A DNA stretch of 64,000 bases from Chiua virens (lineage: Eukaryota > Basidiomycota > Agaricomycetes > Boletales > Boletaceae), in contig JAHNUO010000016.1 of assembly GCA_019787685.1 (NCBI GenBank), positions 124,001 to 188,000 of the forward strand, given 5' to 3'. Position numbers and translations under genes: made by a program. The notes under the pieces were generated by a model that worked only from the letters and a program-made list of their open reading frames with translations, searched no databases and was not told the DNA's origin. Within the stretch, counting starts at the first letter, position 1, and each line of letters begins with the position of its first letter. Below, piece by piece: positions 37,740 to 49,261 of this stretch.

Positions 37740-39895
37740 TACAGTCGTGACTGTACCCTGACAACTGATATGACCCGATTTCGAAAGGCAATGTCTCCAC
37801 TGGCACACCCAGACCGAACTTGTCGTGAGACCGATTGAATCAATCTGCTTCGTCTACACTGCACGGCCGGAAGCAAACGAGCCATGTAGGCAGCGAGAAC
37901 TTGATTGTCATTCTATCTTGACGTGTCTGATTCTAATCCGACGTCAGTCTTTCGAGGTAAGCTAGAGGAAAGTATGCCTACCGTCTCGAGAACCGCCGTT
38001 GCCCCACTACGCGAAGGTGGAGATGGACTCGGATCGTCAGATGGCTGGGGCGATTGGGATTCATTTACGACGTGATCCACCCATCGAAAGAGAAAGTACG
38101 TACGTAGACTAGTCCATATCGACGCGTTAGATACTTGGCAGTAGCAGGAAGATTGGGCGGTGGCGGTTCCAAGGGTGCATGTTGCCGAATCCCTTCAGAG
38201 TAATCTGCACTGGGTAAGACGTGTACTTGCTAATAAATTTATGAGATGCGGTAGGGTGTGGGTCAAAAGGGACGTCGCGTACCGGATGCCGCAGAGTGGC
38301 CATTGTGGCAGTGGAAGGTTCGCCAGAGCGATCGTCCGAACGCCATCCCGCCCATCTCTTGAGCCATCCTCTGATGCTTGGACGGACATTGGATGGATTG
38401 GCAGCCTTGGGATGTTCCTGCGAGCACAGCTCTGGAGAGGAAGGCGCCTGTGGGGAACGGGGTGATGGGGATATGGCGCAGGGGACCTCGACTGGTAGCA
38501 TAGGCGCATCGTCCACCCGAGGATGAACTGACGATGTAGGGGATGGTGGCTTGGTGACATTAACACGACAGTGAAAGGTGAGTGAAGTAGTCACAAACCT
38601 CGCCGTAGTCGAATACAGGGGCAGGTGCGCTGGATGGTACCTCAACCTGCAGCGTGGTCAGAGTTGGCTTGGACGAATATGGAAGTGCTGGTACCTCCAA
38701 GAGATCGATGTCGTCGTCTCAGTTGTCGGGTCCAGAGTCGTGGCGACTAGATACCTGATATGAAGCTGTTAGATCAACCACAGCGACCGGAGCAACAAAA
38801 TCTCACCACGTCCGAGTTGTGAGACTTATTTTCGTCGCTACCCAAGGATGTATGCTCCCCGGTTTCATCGAGACTGGATGCCTGACGGAAGGTGAGTCGT
38901 TGACCAGAGAGCACGACGGATACAGAAATGCTTACAACACCAAAGATGTCCGGAACGACGGCGGCGAGGTCACGAACAAGAATTTTACCGTCATATCGTC
39001 CAGTGGCAAGACGGGTGCTATCTGAAGTGAGGGCGATCGAGTATATTCTATCGTCCTCCTTGATGACGGGACCAACTTGGGCGAGAATATGACCGAGTCG
39101 TTTGCAGAGGTGGCAATGAACCGTCCGTTGGCAACTAGTACGGCAATGGGCTGGAAATCGCCTATGACCTGCGATTCAGCGAGCAGTGATCCTGTCGACG
39201 CGTCGAATGACTTGACTTTGCTGTCCTTGCAAGCAGCGAGTAGCTGCCCATCATTTGTCCAGACAAGTGGAGTGGCTGGAACCGCATCGATTGTCTCTGT
39301 CTCGATGGTGACCAGTTTGTCGCCACTCTGACTGTCCACGATCGTGATCGGGCCACCACTTTCAGAAATGGCAATTCGCTCCCCATCGGAAGAGAATCGG
39401 ACCCCACTGATCCACCGTAACTCGACTGGCCCAAGCAGTCGCTCGCCCGTCGAAATGTCCCACACACTCATATCATCGATGGTCCCTGTCACAAATCGAG
39501 TCGAGTCGGGGGATACGTCCACAGCATTCACCTGCTCTCCATTTTCGACCTCGCAGATCTTTTCCTGCAATTCCGCATCCCAGACACTCGTTCTCTTCCC
39601 TGTGCCACAGACTATCCATCGGCCATCCTTCGATATGGATATTGCAAACATGGACATTCCTGTCTGCTTCGCAGTTTCCACCTTGTCAGCCAGTCGAAAT
39701 CGTCGAATCCCATCATAGCTTCCACTCAAAAGATATTTCCCGTCGAGCGAGAATGCGACCGCCCAAACCGCAGTATCAATACCTGTGTCAAAGAGGATTT
39801 CGCCGTCTTGTTGAGTTGTCAGCATAGTCCAATCCCTCCTCCGTACTACTACCCACCGGTTTGGGGGTGCGACATCTTCTGTAGTCGTGGTTCGA
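37740..39895 (-). repeat. 2.2-kb direct duplication, unit B
   Basis: Partner of 34815-37020. It carries small deletions relative to unit A, including a 16-bp loss in the coding region near 39085. Confidence 0.75.
38127..39825 (-). pseudogene. WD40-repeat protein, tandem copy 2, frameshifted
   Basis: Starts MLTTQQDGEILFDTG at 39825 and follows copy 1 blade for blade through blade 5. In blade 6, where copy 1 reads GTGAGAGAGGATGTATCCAAGAATATG on the plus strand, copy 2 reads GCGAGAATATG: 16 bases are missing, shifting the frame after DSVIFS. The original frame resumes only out of phase (VIKEDDRIYSIALTSDST). The tail exons (38127-38645) remain similar to copy 1. A truncated five-and-a-half-blade product would not form a normal propeller, so I call it a pseudogene; the deletion length argues against a simple homopolymer error. 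Confidence 0.65.
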
Positions 39896-39898
39896 AAA

Positions 39899-39923
39899 TT
39901 CCTGGGCCCCTAAGGCCCAGGTT
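39899..39923. repeat. Short hairpin
   Basis: CCTGGGCC - CCTAA - GGCCCAGG, an 8-bp perfect stem just upstream of duplication unit B. Similar GGCC-rich hairpin sequence occurs in the 16.5-kb MITE. It may be a remnant of an element end. Confidence 0.45.
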
Positions 39924-41772
39924 TCAGAGGTGGGCGGAGTGCCAAAAAATGACGGATGTCTCGGACCGGTCGGAGTAGGTCGGATTCGAATTCTTTGTAG
40001 GATGGGCTGGGTTTCGTCGCTGCTCCGATTTCGTCTGAGTCTCAACAGATCTAATCGGACGTTGTCCGTCAGATGTTGTTTTCTTCTAGCTCTTCGTTTT
40101 TATTTCTTCGTCGTGATAGCTATCGCTGCAAATCGTACGTCTTTTGCCAATATCGTCTGTGTCTGAACGGATCCTGGATGCTGTTGTTTCCTTTTATAGC
40201 TTCGTCGCGATAGCTATTGTCGTTTTCTCTTACTCTTATCTCTTTGTCGTGATAGCCATGGCAGCCCGAAGTGCGTCAATACCATGCATTACATCGTAAT
40301 TTGCTTTGCACGTCCCTCCGTACACCACTAAATCTGCCACAGACATGAAGCCTGCTATTTTTTTTAACAATTTTGTTGGGTATATGTCCCAAGAGCGTGC
40401 CGGAGGGACAACATGCGTGAAAATTCTGTGTTTCAATACGTCAAACTGCTCCTGTCTTGCGAACAGAACATACGTTGACTTTGACTAAGGTCCACAATGG
40501 TGTCAAAGATCGGAAATACACCGGTTGCTAGCTGTCTTGAACACTCTTGTTCTCTCGCAAAAACATTTAAAAGTACGTACCTTTCTAATCCGCGTTTCCA
40601 ATGAATCTTTCGCATGCAGGCACATATCGATAAGAATGGTTGAAACGACAAAACGATGAACGGTGCGTATTTCAGGCTTGCAAGTCATAAGCCTCCTTTC
40701 GCATCAAATCCCGACAACACAAATTCATATTGCAATCAGTGGAGCGGATATCACCTAGTGTATTTCAATACACCCACGTAACGGGGCCACGTTCCGATGG
40801 AGGCCATTCAATTTATTTCCCACATTCTGGCAATGTCAGTTTATCATGATTGATTAACATTTATTATTCCTGCTCATGTTCTTTACAGGCTTATTGTTCA
40901 CTTGGCTGATCTAGATGATTAAGTATATAAAATGTATCTACTGTCTTCAAAATCTTGCAGGTCGAACTGTGGTGTAGCGAGGCACGAGCGCAGCCACAGT
41001 GCAAGGTCTTTGGACAAGCGATGCAAGCGAGAGGCATTGCTTCCACTTTTGCCTCCACCATGTCGCTCGTCCACGTCGCAGCGCTCGCTGCTCATCCTTG
41101 CCCGTTTCAGCGCACCCACCCGCCACTCCCTGGGCCTCCATGCCCCATTCCGGCTCCTTGCAGCTCACTCCCCTGGGGTCCGGGGCACGCAATCCCGACT
41201 GCCTGGTACATGCCATCTGCAAGGTTTCCCACCCACCCTTGCAGCTCACACATACCCGGCGGCCCAGGACCAGAGTCTTGCCCAAACCTCGCCCACCTAG
41301 TCCCTCTGCCTGCCTCTCCTCACAGCTCAAGGAGCGACTTCCAAAGATCGTAAATCGCACAATGTGTTAGAATAGCATGTTACATAATCTGTTTATCGCT
41401 TGGGGTACGAAGCATGACTTTTTCTGAGTCCATTGACAATCTACACCCGAGTTGTGACTGCCATTATTTACTCAAGCGGGTGTAAGTTTCGTTTCGATCT
41501 TCAACGCAAGAAATCAACTGTCTCTCTATCATAACATGCATCTACTGTCTTGCTCGTGAATCATACAATGTATTATAATATTAACATGTTACATAATCAA
41601 TTTATTGCTCGGGGTCCAGGTCTGCCCGCAGGGCCGTTAAATGTTAAGAAGAGGTGTTTTGGTTCACGACGGTGCGCACCATCAACACATCCCTTTTCAT
41701 AATGTTTTCTCTCACAGGCGCCTCGTATCTTTGGCGCCTATGCTTACATACTGAAAGTGATTTTCTGTCCTC
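39924..41772. other. Intergenic with local repeats
   Basis: GTCGTGATAGCTAT-like 15-mers recur at about 40112, 40205 and 40247. An AT-rich block at 41530-41625 is repeated at 40925-41405, where about 400 bp of C-rich sequence (40953-41348) interrupts it. The C-rich block is open in several frames on both strands but has no protein motif, so I do not call a gene. Confidence 0.45.
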
Positions 41773-42394
41773 ACACCACGGGCACGGTCGAGTATGTTGG
41801 TACAACTTAGCGTATACAAATTTATCAACAAATTTCGCCTGGGAAACAAACTCGATTGACAATAAATATTGAAAAACGTATTCGGAAAATATATTTGAAT
41901 CTGATAGCGAAACTGAGACTTCCAAAAGAGGATAAATAATAGTGCCAAACTCGGTTTGATAATCCAAGTCTGGGCGTGATAAGAGTACTTATTCTAACTG
42001 CTTTTACTAAATATGAGCATCAAACTTATTTTATAAACAGATTCCACCTCAGTTACAGCAACATACCCTTACTGTCGTCACTAGCCGAGAATATGTTTCT
42101 CTAACCAAGGCGGAATCTGTTTATAAAATAAGTTTTGTAATTATACTTAATAAAAATAGTTAGAATAAGTACTCTTATCATACCCAAACTTGGATTATCA
42201 AACCGAGTTTGAATAATTTTGGCGCTATTATTCTTTCTCTTTTGGAAGCCTTAGTTTTACCATCAAAGTTAAATACATTTTCTAAATATGTCTTTGAATA
42301 TTTATTGCGAACTGAACTTGTTTCCGAGGCGGAATTTGTTGATAAATTTGCATACGCTAAGTGGTATGAACATACTCGACCGTGCCTGTGGTGT
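41773..42394. mobile_element. AT-rich foldback element, arms about 280 bp
   Basis: The left arm (41773-42048) is the imperfect inverted complement of 42109-42394. Ends are ACACCAC / GTGGTGT. The arms share GGCACGGTCGAGTATGTT, AAATTTATCAACAAATT and TTATTTTATAAACAGATTCC with their complements. The spacer is about 60 bp. By eye the arms match at roughly four bases in five. I found no convincing flanking duplication. There is no coding capacity, only short frames mirrored in both arms. It fits a foldback-type MITE; a transcript would form a long hairpin. Confidence 0.65.
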
Positions 42395-43239
42395 CATTAA
42401 CGACGGTCCTATCTTCGGACTTTTATATCTTTGTTTCAGAAGTTATTTCAGTCACCCCACCGACTTGCCAGAAGATCTGCGCCCGCATAGGACCTTGATC
42501 CGTCACTGCGAGTACAATTTTGATGAAATGCCTGTGAACGTACCCGAATTCGCAACTCCAGTCGTGTCAGCATTTTGTCTGTGCGTCTTAGATGGGTTGC
42601 GCCTTCTTCGGATAGCGGCTTGAATTCACTGGAACACAATTTGGATTGATGGTGGCCATCGTCGACGCACCCTTGGGACGTCCGTGCTCTTCGACGTATG
42701 TTTGACGTAAGCCTCGAAGCTTGTCGTGTCTTCTGATCATGGTGAGTCTACACGTCCCTTCTACCGTTCTTGGACTCCGATTCCAGTATTTCCCACTAGG
42801 ACAGTAGCTTGTTTGGTCGAACTTCCGCCACATGCAAAGCCCTTTCTGTTATCTGTTCACACGAGTGCATTTTCAAAAGCTCAGATAGCTCATAGGCAAG
42901 AGGGTTTGAATCGATTTTCTTGGTCTTCACTCATTGCGTCCCCAGTAGTTGCAGTTTTGTTAAGCGACTCGCGTTATTGAATTGACCTTGATTGAATCTT
43001 TTTTTGACCGGACGAGCGATAAGTGCTTCGTCAAATTTATTCCTGTCTCATCCATTGCGCACGAGCTCGGTCCCGTCTTTCTTTTATCCTGGCGCGACCT
43101 CCTTCGGGTGATGCAAGTATTTGTGCTCCAACCGTCGTACTCTCTAGCCAACAACTCACTCTTCAGATATCTACTATCGTGGAATAAGAGCGAGCTAGTC
43201 AGCATGCAACCTCGGATGGTATGCGAGGTTTCATCTCAC

Positions 43240-44335
43240 ATTTTCCTTGCCCGCTCACCCCAGCCATCTAGTCGTCACAATTCTGGTACTGTTAATAGAC
43301 AAGACGACATCGATCTACTCGAGGTATCAGTTCACCTTTTTCGTCCAAAGTGACAAGCTCTCGCGACGCCAAAGGTTGGGGTACCCCCTGTCCCAGAGTT
43401 TGACTACGATCAGGTTCGGACTATGCTGTCCCTTTGTTTCCACGTTGACATCACCAAAGCTGCCGTCCGCTGTATCCCCTGATCATCCTCCGGTGGATGA
43501 AGTGCCACCGGTTGAGGTCTCCCGCGCTATGACCCCGTCCTCTCCTTCCCCACAGGCAACAGGCAACCTCCCCTCCAGAGCCACGTCCAGAAAATCCCGA
43601 GGCCGTCCGTCAGGGGATCAGAAGACGCGGCTCAGGGAGGGAGTATCGGTCCAACGGGCTTACCATCACCACCACGAAACAATCACCTGTGTCTCCAGTG
43701 GCCGACAATGGCCACTAAGCGAGAGGATATAAGTGTCATCTTTTTGACGAATGATCGATGTGACGTCCCCATAAAACCTTCAGCGAATATATGTCGCACC
43801 GATTGGAGTACTGCGATATAGCCGGTTCACGTATTTCACTTTGGAAGGACCTCGCGACAGACAACCTGCTCAAATCCTAATTGATTATGAACCATCGTTA
43901 GCTGAGTCGCCCGGTAACGCTCAACATTCGGCACTTCAAAGTCAAGCACCTCCTGTACGTCCATTCTCTTCCAATGCGTCGATCACGTCCAACATCCTAC
44001 TAACCGCCGTCAGTCAACGATCCACCTCGACCCGCGAGCGTAGGGGTTCCTGTGATAGTGAGCATACTTTCTTCGACCTCGTATTTAAAGACTTAGCACA
44101 GCGAATTAGAATCAGACACATACCCACCAGCGGCAGCCCGAGAGCTGGAATTTCGTTCTCAGTACCTGCCTGGATGGTACTACCGCTGCGGTACCATAGA
44201 AGAGACGCCTTCATCCTGACTGCGGTGCGGTCAGCGAGAGTTCATTCCTATGAGTCATGGGTCGCGTCGATGGTTGACATTGAGGCTCAAATGCCATCCC
44301 TTCTTGTCGTTCGTTCTTCAACCTGCGCGTTCTAG
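43240..44335 (+). pseudogene. WD40-family C-terminal tail without propeller
   Basis: Plus-strand exons correspond to the tail exons of the WD40 genes: RQDDIDLLE (to 43323), then after a 48-bp intron a segment ending VPEFDYDQ, then TSPKLPSAVSPDHPPVDEVPPVEV. Further on, APIGVLRYSRFTYFTLEGPRDRQP is read in pieces around 43795-43860. One base too many in the AAA at about 43455-43460 separates the VDITK and LPSAVSP frames. No WD40 blade is found upstream, where 42400-43240 has no related sequence. It is oriented opposite to the other copies. Confidence 0.5.
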
Positions 44336-45415
44336 CGATCGCTTAACCCAAGTACCTGATACTTTTTCATGGGCAATGAAAGGATGGTCGTTTCAATTCC
44401 ATCGTCATGTTGGCCGGAGTGGATTTCTACGCAAGGGTATATACGTGCCGATGTTCGTGCGGACACATTTATCCAGCACATTCATCGAACCGACCGTATC
44501 AGATAGCTGGAACCGAGGACATGAGCGACTGAAAGGGGTGAATTTGGAGTCTATCCTTGTTGACGAAGTGCTCGTAAACTCGGTAGTGATGCAATGGTTC
44601 TCCGAGTCTATTATAATATACTACATAAACCACTACCACTACCACTTTGACCATTGACGCGACAAGCTGAGTCTATCTACATCATCTTGGCGTTTCTGCT
44701 TATTACTCGCCTTCTTTCGAAAAGTCTGGTCTAGACGTATCGGCAGCCCGCCAACGACCAGCCTCCGCAGCAACCGAGAACTGAAAAACATTACACAAGC
44801 ATTATATATTGAACAGCAAGTCTTCATACTGGTTTAACGAACTGGATGCAACAAAACTGGGCACACCGATAAGCGCGTAGGATACAAGAGTGAAGAATTG
44901 GAATTCCCCATATACGGTATGAGATGAGTATAACAGCGTGCGGTATGAAACAAAATGAATGGGAATCAGGCTACAACAGTAGGACGCAGTGCAAACTATG
45001 GGTAGGAGTCAGAGTCTGCAAAGGAGAGCATCGTGATGAAAAGGTCCACGAAGTGCTGTTCCTCTTTGATTTTCCAAACCATTCTGATTACAAACAAATG
45101 GAGTGACGGGGATAACGTTATGGGGTGTATAGTACCCCGAGATGGAACCATTGGGCACTGAAACATTGAAGGTGATGATATATATGACGCTGTAGGTATG
45201 CAAAATTTACTAACCGTTGATGCTCATGAACGTGTAGTAGATGGTGAGATAGAAGGAGTGATGGGCATCGTGTCAACGCTCTGCCCCTTTATACTCACGG
45301 CGGGCGATCTATGGACAACAATTAGTGCCATATCCAGAAAGGCGCCTAGACTTGGCGGCTGAAAAAAGTGCCACACCCGGCGGACTGACCAGCGACAAGA
45401 GATGACTGATCGAAC
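44336..45415. other. Intergenic, no gene recognised
   Basis: Short frames only; includes the 3' flank of the universal stress protein gene. Confidence 0.4.
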
Positions 45416-46457
45416 TTACTCGATGAAATGAGTTCCCCTCTTCGGGTCCTTTAATCTCTTTTCTCGAACCTTTCTCACTTTGCTCTCTGGCCTGACGACA
45501 ATAATTGGGACGGGACTGCGAGAGAGAGCATATTTCGATACAGAGCCCACTCCTTGCAGGATAGCAGTCCTTGTGAGTGCGATCACAGAGAGATAAAAGT
45601 AAGACCAACCACTGAACACGCCACCAGGTCGTCCCCCACCAAATCCAAGGACGCCACGTCTCTGGCCACGCATGCCGACTACGACCGAATCGGGACGGAT
45701 ACAGTGCGATAAGCCTGTCAAGGGTTGTAGTCACACGACCTGCGATAAATTCGAGTATAATGGAAATCTTGCAAGTGTGACTAAAAGGGAGGTCACTAAT
45801 GAGAAGCACATACGACAATACCTTGCGATCGGGGTCATATTCGACAGATTTTTCCTGAATATGCCTCATTAACTCCCTCGCTTCTTCTCGCAAGGCATCG
45901 TGGTCCTTTTCTGAAGCAAAGTGAGCAGCATGCTGGTGGACGGGCAGAAGTGCTTGCTTACCTAACTCTTCCTGATCAAAACCTCTGAATACAATGAGCT
46001 CATCACCGTCTTGAGCAAGACATTCGAGGGCCCATTCAAGTGCTTCTCTTCCGCTTTCATCGGGGCTCGATGCGCATAGGAAGACCCGGGTAGAGTGATT
46101 TCGCGCATAGCCTTCTGAGTGCACATGGAGGGTGAACGAGAACATGGACGCGGCAGGGTTTTCAAATGTGTCGAAGGACACCTTGGGAGTATACCCCTGA
46201 GACACGCATGGTGCAAGAGTTGCAGATTGGGGATTCGGAGACAGCATGGACGCGGTTGTGCCAGCTCCAAGCTGTCCCTGGTAAGGCGAGATGGCGGATG
46301 GGATAGTCGCCAACGACGACGACGACGACGTGCGGGGAGGGACGGAAGAACGAAGTGGTGGTGAAGTAGGAGTCCCAAGTGCGGGTGAGGAGGGGCGGGA
46401 GGACTGTTTGAGCGCCGAGCGGAGCGGAATGTGCGTGTGGTAGGAATCGGTATGCAT
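45416..46457 (-). CDS. Universal stress protein (UspA-fold) family protein
   Basis: Exons 45822-46457, 45625-45767 and 45416-45552, introns of 54 and 72 bp. The 916 nt becomes 305 codons if one extra base at the GG of 45697-45698 is discounted; that slip separates GRVTTTLDRLIALY from RPDSVVVGMRGQ. An N-terminal Ser/Pro-rich extension of about 105 residues precedes the Usp domain. The domain shows STRVFLCASSPDESGREALEWAL, the amphipathic helix EEARELMRHIQEK, ISIILEFIAG, and the nucleotide-binding signature G-M-R-G-Q .. GVGSVSKYALSRSPVPIIVVRPE (assembled over an intron). It is likely a cytosolic ATP-binding stress protein. The Met at 46457 is preferred over 46493 because the region between looks like leader sequence. 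It is divergent with the WW-domain gene. Confidence 0.75.
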
Positions 46458-46569
46458 CAAAGAATTATAGAAATAGTTATTTTTGAGTTGCAAGGTAACT
46501 ATGCAATAAATTACGTAATTGTGGGTTATCCCTGCTCACTGCGATTCGATAGTCGTCCTCACCGTAGCC
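46458..46569. promoter_or_regulatory. Compact bidirectional promoter
   Basis: Only about 112 bp separate the divergent start codons of the universal stress protein and WW-domain genes, so the two promoters must overlap. AT-rich stretches at 46466-46515 could supply both TATA-like elements. Confidence 0.55.
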
Positions 46570-47403
46570 ATGTCAAGTCCTTCCCCGGATCCAAAGCCAC
46601 AGCCCTCCCCAGAACCAGAACAAGATCCAAAGGGAAAGGAGAAAGAAATACCCGTCGATACCGAAGATGACCCAACCACCTCCACCCCGTCGGTAGAAGC
46701 CACCGCCAACTTCTCAGTTGGTGCATGGCAAGCCATCTTTTCGCCTCAGCACAGCGCTTATTACTTTCACAACGCATCCACCAACGAAACAACTTGGGTT
46801 AACCCTCTTCAGTCGCCCCCTTCCGATCCCTCGACCTCCACCACTACTCAAGATACGGAAGCAGCCGCCCAGGAGGACGGACTAGACGGAGCCGTCAACC
46901 CTAATCCCTACGACCCCAACTCGCTCGAGGCACGCGCCATCGCAGCGGGTATAGATCCCTCCCTTGCCTACCTGGATCCATCCCTCGCTGGCCCGTCCTC
47001 TATCCCACACTCGGGGAGTTTCACCGCCAAGTTCAATGCGCGCACGGGCGCATTCACTGCAGCGGATGCGCGCGCGCCTTCTCACCTGTCTGAATATGAA
47101 CGCATGAAGCGCATGAGCCAGTTTTACTTCGATGTGGGGACGTGGGAAAAGGAAGTGGAACAACGAGACGAGGAGGAAAAAGTGACGGGAGGGAAGAAGA
47201 GGAAGCGACCGACGAAGAAGGATTTGGTGAGTGTGTTTGGATTCTCGGTTTCTCCTTTGCGTGAAACGCGAGACGACGAACCCAAGACGACATCTAAATC
47301 ATCGACGGACGGACGTGCTGACACTTCCGGCTCTTTCCAGGAACGATTCAAAGAACAAAAGAAGCTGAAGAAGATCGCCAAAACTGCATGGTTGAGGACA
47401 TGA
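46570..47403 (+). CDS. WW-domain protein, 239 aa
   Basis: Exons 46570-47226 and 47341-47403, giving 240 codons. The Met at 46570 (MSSPSPDPKPQPSPEPEQD) is chosen over the upstream Met at 46519 because the latter precedes a hydrophobic, non-conserved stretch. The WW domain is at about residues 52-82: W in GAWQAIF, central YYFHN, second Trp in TTWVNP. A region with SLEARAIAAGIDPSLAYLDP and a conserved-looking FNARTGAFTAADARAPSHLSEYERMKR block follows. A Lys-rich end (GGKKRKRPTKKDLERFKEQKK, KIAKTAWLRT) is likely a nuclear signal. WW domains bind Pro-rich ligands, and this arrangement suggests a nuclear or RNA-processing role. The intron is 114 bp, a multiple of three, without an in-frame stop. 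Confidence 0.78.
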   Translation: MSSPSPDPKPQPSPEPEQDPKGKEKEIPVDTEDDPTTSTPSVEATANFSVGAWQAIFSPQHSAYYFHNASTNETTWVNPLQSPPSDPSTSTTTQDTEAAAQEDGLDGAVNPNPYDPNSLEARAIAAGIDPSLAYLDPSLAGPSSIPHSGSFTAKFNARTGAFTAADARAPSHLSEYERMKRMSQFYFDVGTWEKEVEQRDEEEKVTGGKKRKRPTKKDLVSVFGFSVSPLRETRDDEPKTTSKSSTDGRADTSGSFQERFKEQKKLKKIAKTAWLRT

Positions 47404-49261
47404 CACTGGTCTCCCTCGCGTTCGCCCCGGCTATGCTCTACCTGGATTGTGTCTGTATTTACTTCTCAATTAAGTTAACATTCAACTTGTGTAGCCTAAC
47501 CGCCTCAGGGTGGGCATGTTGATCAATTTGAGACAGTCAAATGTACAGCGAAGCAATCAATCGACGATTTCGGAACCCTAGTCTATGAATACATTCCGGC
47601 CGCTTCTCGAACACTAATAAGCGAGTACATGCACTCGCTATGCACTCACCTCTCATACTTACAAAGGCAAAGTATACTGTCCGTTTAATCGCAGCTCGGC
47701 CGCCCTTTGGCAACACGCTGTGACTCGATCCTGCCAAGCCACACGCTCCTCTCCGACCAAGGTCAATAGAACTTATTCCTTTGTTTACTCGATGTCTCAA
47801 GTCTCTTTATGTTCTAGCACAACATATCATCGATGATCCCAGCCGAGACCAAGGCAAGGGCAAGAAAGGGTTAAGAGTCCAAGTCAGAGGTTGGATGCAC
47901 TGAACCATCCGCACTCCAGACAAGGATGAAAACGATATACCACGAGTTGTCGGGCACTCTCTTCTCGAATGGTTCGTGCTTCCACACGGTTGGTCTCCAT
48001 ACGGTCTGCCATCTGCCAACAATGGTTGGTCGAGGTCAATTTGGTCCCAACGCTTTTCTGAGGGATCAATCAGGTGCCCCTGAGATAATTGATCTGGTTT
48101 GGTTGGTTAACGAAAGAAAAACTTTTGAAAAATATGGAGCGGCATTCCAGACTCGGAGGTTAGCGACTCCGAGTCGGTCGCAGGGCAATTATGCATCGGA
48201 TGACACGTAGCAGGATTGGCATACCGTCGAGTTACGGTTGTCTAGCTGGTGAGGATGTCCGTATTTGCAAGCCATCCATGTACAAAGCCGTGTTCTAATC
48301 TTCAGTTCCACGGCGGTTCTCACATAGACCAGCCGTGGGTCGGTTTCAGGTTGGAAGTCGTAGCGTCCGGACTTTCAATTGTCCTTCTGGGTCATCAGCG
48401 GGCTGCCTCTCGGTCTAAGGTCTATAGCCGGAGCCGGACCTGAGGAGCATCATGACCATCACGAGGAAGGGAACTCCAATCGACTCCAACGTTACGGCAG
48501 GCTAAAGTGGGCAACCAACAGGCGCGAGTCACACGATGTCGCTATCAAAATTAGGAAGTGCAATCTGAAGATCTAGACGGTCAATGCAAAGGCCCGGGGA
48601 CGAAGATCATGTCCGGCGAAACATAGACCGGTGGAGACTTTCACACTCCGGTAAACTGAGGGTAACGTGTCTGTATCGCTCATCGAGTGCTTTGGGCATG
48701 GCGGGGGACCGGATCCACATGGAAATGGTTTCCGTGTGATGCCTCATGAGCGCGACGAAGTGCCGAAAGGGCACGTTGCGCCCGGATGGTCCGTAGGAGT
48801 CGCTCACTGGACCTGGCCACCCGTCGAGTAAGAAGCTCCCTACTCCCCACCCACCCTCACCCACCAAGCTACCATATCTACAACGGGTCGCGTCCCGTCG
48901 CTGCCCATCCCACCTTTTTACCTGTCCCTGTGCGTATTGTATCCTACGGGAGCCTGACCCCAATCCTCGAAGAGGGGTGCCCGACGGACGCACAAACAGG
49001 ACCGAGAGCTCGGGAGCCTCTCCCTCACACGCAGACCTATCATCAGACCGCAGGGGTCCTGGTTCCCCCACGTTATGTGAACTCGAAAGAGGGACTCGCG
49101 ATCGAGCCAATCTCACTGGGTCGAGTGCTTGGTGCGGCAGGTCCATTATATTGACAAGAGACAGCTTATGGAAGTCGATGAAGGAGGAAGTGTAGTTGAC
49201 GGCAAAAGTGCGGCATGTTTGCGGAGCAAGCAAATTAAACTCATGTAACAAGGAGGCTACA
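47404..49261. other. Intergenic, no well-supported gene
   Basis: A 225-codon minus-strand frame at 48607-49284 exists but shows no motif, has biased low-complexity composition, and overlaps a tandem repeat; I do not call it. Nothing else stands out. Confidence 0.4.

Noticed and set aside
40947..41370. Overlapping open frames of 120-140 codons on both strands
   Set aside because: All six frames are open because the block is C-rich and stop-poor; no family motif. Treated as an inserted repeat instead.
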